64,000 nt of DNA, from positions 2,542,001 to 2,606,000 of the forward strand of contig NZ_CP036175.1 in assembly GCF_003261575.2 (NCBI RefSeq). Direction: 5' to 3'. A model generated the notes under the pieces. The model did not search any database. It was not told the DNA's origin and saw only the letters and a list, made by a program, of their open reading frames with translations. Positions 59,604 to 64,000 of the stretch are shown here, one piece after another. Position numbers and translations under genes: made by a program. Position 1 is the first letter of the stretch, and each line of letters opens with the position of its first letter. Origin of the DNA: Klebsiella huaxiensis. Its GTDB lineage: Bacteria; Pseudomonadota; Gammaproteobacteria; Enterobacterales; Enterobacteriaceae.

Positions 59604-60881
59604 TTATACCGACAGCTGTTTTTTTGACGTTGTATCATGCGCCGCAGGCATGCAAATAGACTTACCTAAGATTGCACAACCAAGCAGACACACTGCCATC
59701 AGAATGTAAGAAGTGGTTGTTGAATCAGTTAATGCATTCAGGTATCCCACAAGATAAGCGCCGAGGAATGCTCCGAGTGAACCGCAGCAGTTAATCAAAC
59801 CTGTCGCGCCACCAACCATTGAGCTTGGCAGAACATCGGCAATCGAGGCGAAAAATGAACCAAACGGAATATACATGCAGATTCCGGCGATGGTCAGCAG
59901 CGAATAAGAGAGCCAAAAATGGTCGGTACCGGTCGCGGACAAAATGGCAAAGCAAACTGCGGCCACAGCAATCGGCCAGACGATAAACGGTACGCGCTGC
60001 TGGTATTTATCGCTTAGCCAGGCAGCAAGTAGCATAAAGACTACAGCCAGACCGTAAGGCAACGAAGCCAGCCAACCGGTATGAGACATTGACGTCGATG
60101 AGGCACGGATAATCGACGGTAACCACATCAGGAAGCCGTAATAGCCAATACTTTGCAGGAATAACCAACCTGCCAGCTTGATGACGTTTGCCGAACGGAA
60201 AACCATCCCGTAGCTGGTCATCGCTGGTTTTTGCTGTTGCTCAGCCTGTAATGTTTGTTCAATAGCCTGTTTCTCACCTTTATTTAACCATGAAACATCC
60301 GCCGGGCGATCGCGAATCAACAGGTACCAGGCTACCGCCCAGGCGATAGCGGGCGCACCCTGTACGATAAACATATGTCGCCAACCCCAGTTATCAATCA
60401 GGTAGCCTGAAAGAATAGACATCCACAGAATAGTTATCGGGTTGCCAAGCAGGAAGATAGTATTCGCTTTCGATCGCTCTTTTTTGCTAAACCAGCGGGC
60501 GGTCAGTACCAGCAAAGAAGGCATCACAACAGCCTCCACCACGCCAAGCGCAAAACGAATGGCAATCAGCGTCGGAATACTATGCACCATCCCGGTTGCC
60601 GTTGCGCAAATACCCCAAATAATAAGACTAAAGGCTAATAGTTTTCGCACGCTTGTGCGTTCGGCCAGAATTCCTCCTGGAATCTGAAATAAAAAATAAC
60701 CTAAGAAAAATAAAGCGCCAATTAAAGATGACAGACCCTTACTAATACCCAGGTCATCATTGATTCCCGCCGCAGCGGCGAAACTATAATTTGCTTTATC
60801 AAGGAAGGCTAAACTGTATGTAATAAATACCACCGGCATAATAAACCACCAGCGGCGAGGGGATAGCACGGAGCTTTCCAT
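59604..60881 (-). CDS. MFS transporter, anion:cation symporter (ACS) family
   Basis: A 425-residue carrier with 12 hydrophobic segments of the ACS group, which moves uronates, glucarate, phthalate and similar organic acids. FLDKANYSFAAA in segment 1, GGILAERTSVRK in the first loop and ARWFSKKERSKANTIF are characteristic. A long charged central loop (RDRPADVSWLNKGEKQ) separates the halves. GAGG precedes the ATG. It is the last gene after CoA-transferase and enoyl-CoA hydratase on the minus strand, with an intercistronic hairpin in front. It probably imports the acid used by them; identity unknown. Confidence 0.87.
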   Translation of the reverse strand: MESSVLSPRRWWFIMPVVFITYSLAFLDKANYSFAAAAGINDDLGISKGLSSLIGALFFLGYFLFQIPGGILAERTSVRKLLAFSLIIWGICATATGMVHSIPTLIAIRFALGVVEAVVMPSLLVLTARWFSKKERSKANTIFLLGNPITILWMSILSGYLIDNWGWRHMFIVQGAPAIAWAVAWYLLIRDRPADVSWLNKGEKQAIEQTLQAEQQQKPAMTSYGMVFRSANVIKLAGWLFLQSIGYYGFLMWLPSIIRASSTSMSHTGWLASLPYGLAVVFMLLAAWLSDKYQQRVPFIVWPIAVAAVCFAILSATGTDHFWLSYSLLTIAGICMYIPFGSFFASIADVLPSSMVGGATGLINCCGSLGAFLGAYLVGYLNALTDSTTTSYILMAVCLLGCAILGKSICMPAAHDTTSKKQLSV

Positions 60882-60923
60882 ATCAGTACCTCTGAAATAG
60901 ATGGGGGGATTTTAGTTTTTTAG

Positions 60924-60947
60924 CCTTCACCCGGCAATGGGTGAAGG
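60924..60947 (-). other. Intercistronic hairpin between the hydratase and MFS genes
   Basis: CCTTCACCC and GGGTGAAGG pair perfectly around GGCAAT, 11 bases past the hydratase stop and 42 before the MFS start. No T run follows on the minus strand, so it more likely stabilises the message than ends it. Confidence 0.6.
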
Positions 60948-60957
60948 TTTGAAGCAA

Positions 60958-61713
60958 TCAGGATTTATTAAAGAAAGCGTTCTGTGCCTCTTTTTGCGCC
61001 GCAGCTCCCCAGAGGCGGCTAACGCCGCTGGCTTCGATCTGCTGGCCTTGTTCGAGGTCGCTGCTATCCGCCGCCTGAACAACTTCCTTCAGGGTACGCA
61101 GTGCGGGTGAATAGTGCTGACACACCGCAGCGACATATTGATTTACGCCATCATCCAGATGTTCGGGAGAAAATAGCTGGTTGATGAGGCCTATCTGTAA
61201 GGCCCGCTCGGCAGTGACTGGCAGCCCGCTAAACATAATTTCTCTCGCCAGAGATTGACCTACGAGACGGGGGAGGCGCTGTGTGCCACCCCAGCCAGGA
61301 TGGTTGCCAAGATTAATTTCCGGGTTACCGAAGCTGGCGCGCGTTGAGGCGAAGCGCATATCGCAGGCTAATGCCAGTTCAAGCCCGCCGCCGAGGGCAA
61401 AGCCATCAACTACTGCGATGGTTGGCATCGGGAAATATTCGATTTCATCGAAGATCTGTTGTCCCCAGCGCATATGGTCGTAGGCTTGTGCAGGCGTAAA
61501 TCCGGTCTGTTCTTTAATATCGGCCCCCGCGCTAAATGCCTTGTCACCTGCACCGCGAATAAGCAATATTTTAAGCTCGGGTTCATCGCGCAGAGTATGT
61601 AACGCATCGCGCAATTCCTGAAGTAAGGCTTTACTTAACGCGTTGCGTTTTTCCGGGCGATTGAGGGTCAGTGTGAAACAGTGACCAGCACGGTCTATGT
61701 TTAATACGCTCAT
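60958..61713 (-). CDS. Enoyl-CoA hydratase/isomerase family protein
   Basis: A 251-residue crotonase that hydrates or isomerises enoyl-CoA. Both catalytic glutamates are present: E112 in ALGGGLELALACD and E132 in GNPEINLGNHPGWGGTQRL; the oxyanion-hole segment FSAGADIKEQ is intact. It begins one base before the CoA-transferase stop, so the two are co-translated. The pair could activate a carboxylic acid to its CoA ester and then hydrate it. Substrate not evident. Confidence 0.88.
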   Translation of the reverse strand: MSVLNIDRAGHCFTLTLNRPEKRNALSKALLQELRDALHTLRDEPELKILLIRGAGDKAFSAGADIKEQTGFTPAQAYDHMRWGQQIFDEIEYFPMPTIAVVDGFALGGGLELALACDMRFASTRASFGNPEINLGNHPGWGGTQRLPRLVGQSLAREIMFSGLPVTAERALQIGLINQLFSPEHLDDGVNQYVAAVCQHYSPALRTLKEVVQAADSSDLEQGQQIEASGVSRLWGAAAQKEAQNAFFNKS

Positions 61714-61714
61714 T

Positions 61715-63274
61715 TCAGGCCTCCACTGCTGATTTTTCGCGAGTTAGCGACTCAAATAAATGTGGAGACATTTTGCGCAGCTCTGCTGAGATAAGTGGAC
61801 GGAAATCCATCTGCGCCAGGATGTCTTTTTCCAGGTCAACACCTGGCGCGATTTCAGTGAGCACAATACCTTTATCGCTTAGCTCAAAAACGCAACGCTC
61901 TGTGACATAGCTCACCGGTTGGTTACGTTTACGTGCGTAAACCGCGCTAAAGGAAATTTGCTCAAGGGTATCCACGAACTTGCGTGCGTGACCTTCCGTT
62001 TCGATAGTGACGCCATGGGCTCCGAATTGCTGCTGCTGTTTACCGGCTTTAAAGGTACCGACGAATACCACTCGTTTTGCACCTTGGGAAATATTTACAA
62101 ACCCGCCAATACCGGCGACGCGACCACCAAACTTACTGACGTTTACGTTGCCGTTCTGATCTACTTCTGCAAATGAGAGGATCGCGATATCCAGACCGCC
62201 GCCGTCGTACCAGTCGAACTGATAACCTGCATCCAGCATCGCTTGTTGGTTACGAACCATGCCGAAGTCGGATCCAGTTGCCGGTATGCCACCAATGTGA
62301 CCCTGTTCCAGGGTAAAGGTGACAGAGTCACCAAGCCCTTGCTCCGCAAGAACCGACGCGACGCCATCCGGCATCCCATAGCCAAGGTTAACGACGTCGC
62401 CAGGACGAAGTTCCTGAGCCGCTCTGCGAGCAATGACTTTTCTGGCATTCATCGGCAACACCGGCAGACTACCGCCGGGGATTTTCAACGTGCCCGTCAG
62501 ACTTGGGTCGGCTACGGTGGCGAAAGAGAGACGTTGGGCATCATGGACGACAACCGCGTCGATCAGCACACCTGGCACTTTGACTGTCCGTGGGTCCAGA
62601 CTTCCGCGTCCGGCCAGGTATTTCACCTGAGCAATAACTATGCCGCCGGAGTTTTTCGCCGCTTGTGCGGCAGAAAGCGTTTCCGCATACAGTCCCTCAT
62701 CTTCCATGGTTAGATTGCCATCTTCGTCGGCAACGCTGCCACGGATAATGGCGACATCAATAGGGAAGGCTTTAAAAAACAGGAAATCCTCGTCTTCGAG
62801 TGACATCAGGCGAACATGTTCACCGATGGCTCGCTGGTTGATCTTACCGCCATCAATTCGCGGATCGACAAATGTACCAAGACCGACGCGACTAATCAGT
62901 CCTGGCCCATTACCAGCGATAACACGCAGCAGGTGCGACATGACGCCTTGTGGAAGGCACCAGGCTTCGATCTCATTGTTGACGGCAAGATCCTGCATCT
63001 GACGACACCAGCTCCAGTGGCCGCCGATGACTTTGCGCACCATCTGCGAATTGGCAAGATAATCGATACCACCGCCGTGGCCGTCACCCATACCGCTTGG
63101 GTGAACGACGGTAAGCTCGCGCGGAGTGTTATTAGTGGCAAAGTGCTGTTTCAGTGCTGCAAGAATATGTCCCGGCTCATTGACTCCACCTCCGGAACCA
63201 TCCACCAGAATGGTGGCTCCACAAGGGATCTTCGATACAGCCTCATCGGCCGTGCAAATCTTTATTTTTGACAT
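61715..63274 (-). CDS. Acyl-CoA:acetate/3-ketoacid CoA-transferase (YdiF type)
   Basis: A 519-residue family I CoA-transferase with alpha and beta halves fused. The catalytic Glu is E323 in FTLEQGHIGG; the glycine loop GSGGGVNEPGHILAAL near 26-42 and LGYGMPDGVASVLAEQ are expected. E. coli YdiF (531 residues) is the nearest model: it transfers CoA among short acyl groups. AAGGAG lies before ATG 63274; the longer frame would overlap a likely operator. It heads the transferase-hydratase-MFS operon. Confidence 0.88.
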   Translation of the reverse strand: MSKIKICTADEAVSKIPCGATILVDGSGGGVNEPGHILAALKQHFATNNTPRELTVVHPSGMGDGHGGGIDYLANSQMVRKVIGGHWSWCRQMQDLAVNNEIEAWCLPQGVMSHLLRVIAGNGPGLISRVGLGTFVDPRIDGGKINQRAIGEHVRLMSLEDEDFLFFKAFPIDVAIIRGSVADEDGNLTMEDEGLYAETLSAAQAAKNSGGIVIAQVKYLAGRGSLDPRTVKVPGVLIDAVVVHDAQRLSFATVADPSLTGTLKIPGGSLPVLPMNARKVIARRAAQELRPGDVVNLGYGMPDGVASVLAEQGLGDSVTFTLEQGHIGGIPATGSDFGMVRNQQAMLDAGYQFDWYDGGGLDIAILSFAEVDQNGNVNVSKFGGRVAGIGGFVNISQGAKRVVFVGTFKAGKQQQQFGAHGVTIETEGHARKFVDTLEQISFSAVYARKRNQPVSYVTERCVFELSDKGIVLTEIAPGVDLEKDILAQMDFRPLISAELRKMSPHLFESLTREKSAVEA

Positions 63275-63298
63275 AGTAGTCTCCTTAAGTGTATCGAT

Positions 63299-63318
63299 GT
63301 TATACACATATAACATTA
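63299..63318. promoter_or_regulatory. Candidate GntR operator before the CoA-transferase operon
   Basis: GTTATACACATATAAC (63299-63314) is a perfect 6-base palindrome with a 4-base spacer. Read on the minus strand, TAATGTTATATGTGTATA repeats the motif at gntR (58290) with two inserted bases. It sits 25 bases before the transferase start. Confidence 0.6.
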
Positions 63319-63354
63319 ATACATGAAGATCGTTTTCTTGTCAGTTGATGCATC

Positions 63355-63370
63355 TGTGAGGTACCTCACA
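63355..63370. promoter_or_regulatory. CRP-cAMP binding site before the CoA-transferase operon
   Basis: TGTGAGGTACCTCACA: a perfect palindrome with consensus half-sites and six-base spacer, 81 bases before the transferase ATG and about 330 before the EIIA gene. Activation in the absence of glucose is expected. The remaining 330 bases to the EIIA gene hold no gene I can recognise; AT-rich motifs near 63577-63611 (AAAATGTATCATAC, ACTTATG) could be its promoter. Confidence 0.85.
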
Positions 63371-63702
63371 ATCGTCATTCCGGAGAATACGATTGGAAAC
63401 CACGCTATTCCAGGGAGAACCCGGCCATGTAGTCAGCTGTAATAGAGGAGGGGTTTGCTCTGTTATTGCTTCCGTTCGGCCCTGGCCTGGGATTCTTTCT
63501 AATCCATAGTTTTAGAAAGCCATTTTAACCCTGTGCAAATTTCTGCGACTTACATCACTGAATAGGATTCTTTTATCCGCTTAAAATGTATCATACAAAT
63601 AGTACTTATGTGATGAATGATGCTTGCGATGAATCCAGAAGGTATAGCACATCTGCACAAGTGCTTCTTGTGATCAATTTTTACGATTGAGGAGAAAAGT
63701 AG

Positions 63703-64000
63703 ATGAAGTACATTTTGATAGTCAGCCATGGCCATTATGCGCAGGGTATACACAGCGTTCTGGATATGATGGTTGGTTCAGAGCGTGAGGATATTATTAG
63801 TGTGAGTCTGAAAGATGGCATGGCCTCAGATCAATTCAAAAGTGAACTCGCGGAGAAAACTGCACATATAACGGCTGGTGATGAAATTTTGCTATTTGGC
63901 GATATTATCGGCGGTTCACCGCTGGTTAATACTATCTGCCATCTTGATGAAAGAAATTTACTGAGCAACGCCACCATTTTTGGCGGTGCCAATATGCCCA
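63703..64000 (+). CDS. PTS mannose-family EIIA, 3'-truncated by window
   Basis: The first 99 residues of an EIIA of the mannose/fructose/sorbose PTS family, which picks up phosphate from HPr. The active-site region IVSHGHYAQGI near the N-terminus, DIIGGSPLVNT and the GGANMP start of the next motif are family marks. GGAGAAAAG precedes the ATG. The frame continues past base 64000. Mannose-family PTS genes beside a GH88 hydrolase commonly import unsaturated glycosaminoglycan disaccharides, so further EIIB/C/D genes are expected downstream. Confidence 0.88.
   Translation, partial: MKYILIVSHGHYAQGIHSVLDMMVGSEREDIISVSLKDGMASDQFKSELAEKTAHITAGDEILLFGDIIGGSPLVNTICHLDERNLLSNATIFGGANMP

Overview
This is a gene-dense, moderately GC-rich (by eye roughly 55-57 %) enterobacterial chromosome segment. 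Gene content points to the Klebsiella oxytoca complex, Raoultella or a close relative: mhpE-mhpT, hcxB, ycdX, cspH, fetM/fetP, two frw-type phosphotransferase sets, an ERIC element and many Klebsiella-style REP palindromes in the gaps. I saw no rRNA, tRNA, phage, insertion sequence or CRISPR array. Genus is an inference from protein resemblance, not from a search.

Layout. 1-2.0 kb: the end of a 3-phenylpropionate (mhp) operon. 2.3-3.3 kb: a YfiH-type protein and a truncated secreted-protein remnant. 3.5-12.9 kb: a sulfur island. A thiol dioxygenase and a four-domain rhodanese diverge from a LysR gene, followed by a flavin monooxygenase, an acyl-CoA-dehydrogenase-like flavoprotein and an ABC importer with two binding proteins. 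A similar inverted repeat precedes both arms. 13-19.5 kb: a TonB-dependent siderophore receptor divergent from a FecCD-type ABC importer that ends in an RpiR regulator. 20.5-26 kb: a polar amino acid ABC importer, a methyltransferase-like membrane protein, an MFS carrier and an M20 amidohydrolase. 26.1-29.6 kb: a formate dehydrogenase H paralogue with Cys in place of selenocysteine, behind a sigma-54-like promoter, then hcxB. 29.8-32.1 kb: a 41-residue membrane protein, an AraC regulator and an orphan NqrC-like flavoprotein. 32.3-40.0 kb: the complete Fur-box-preceded FetMP iron system with its DUF2318/ABC/thioredoxin partners.

40.2-50.6 kb is the most unusual region. A minus-strand operon (HPr-EI-EIIA fusion, EIIB, EIIC, GatZ/KbaZ-family protein, transaldolase) diverges from a plus-strand pair (HxpA-like sugar phosphatase, transketolase). 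Together these would import a ketose or polyol by phosphotransfer, rearrange its phosphate and feed it to the pentose phosphate pathway. 50.7-55.5 kb is a second HPr-EI-EIIA/EIIC/EIIB set with an AraC gene inside it; the two HPr-EI-EIIA genes share a recognisably similar upstream block. 55.9-56.5 kb: cold-shock genes. 56.6-64 kb: a GntR-HAD pair divergent from a GH88 unsaturated glucuronyl hydrolase, then an MFS carrier, an enoyl-CoA hydratase and a CoA-transferase, and finally a mannose-family EIIA cut by the window end. A nearly identical palindromic motif upstream of gntR and of the CoA-transferase suggests one regulator for both.
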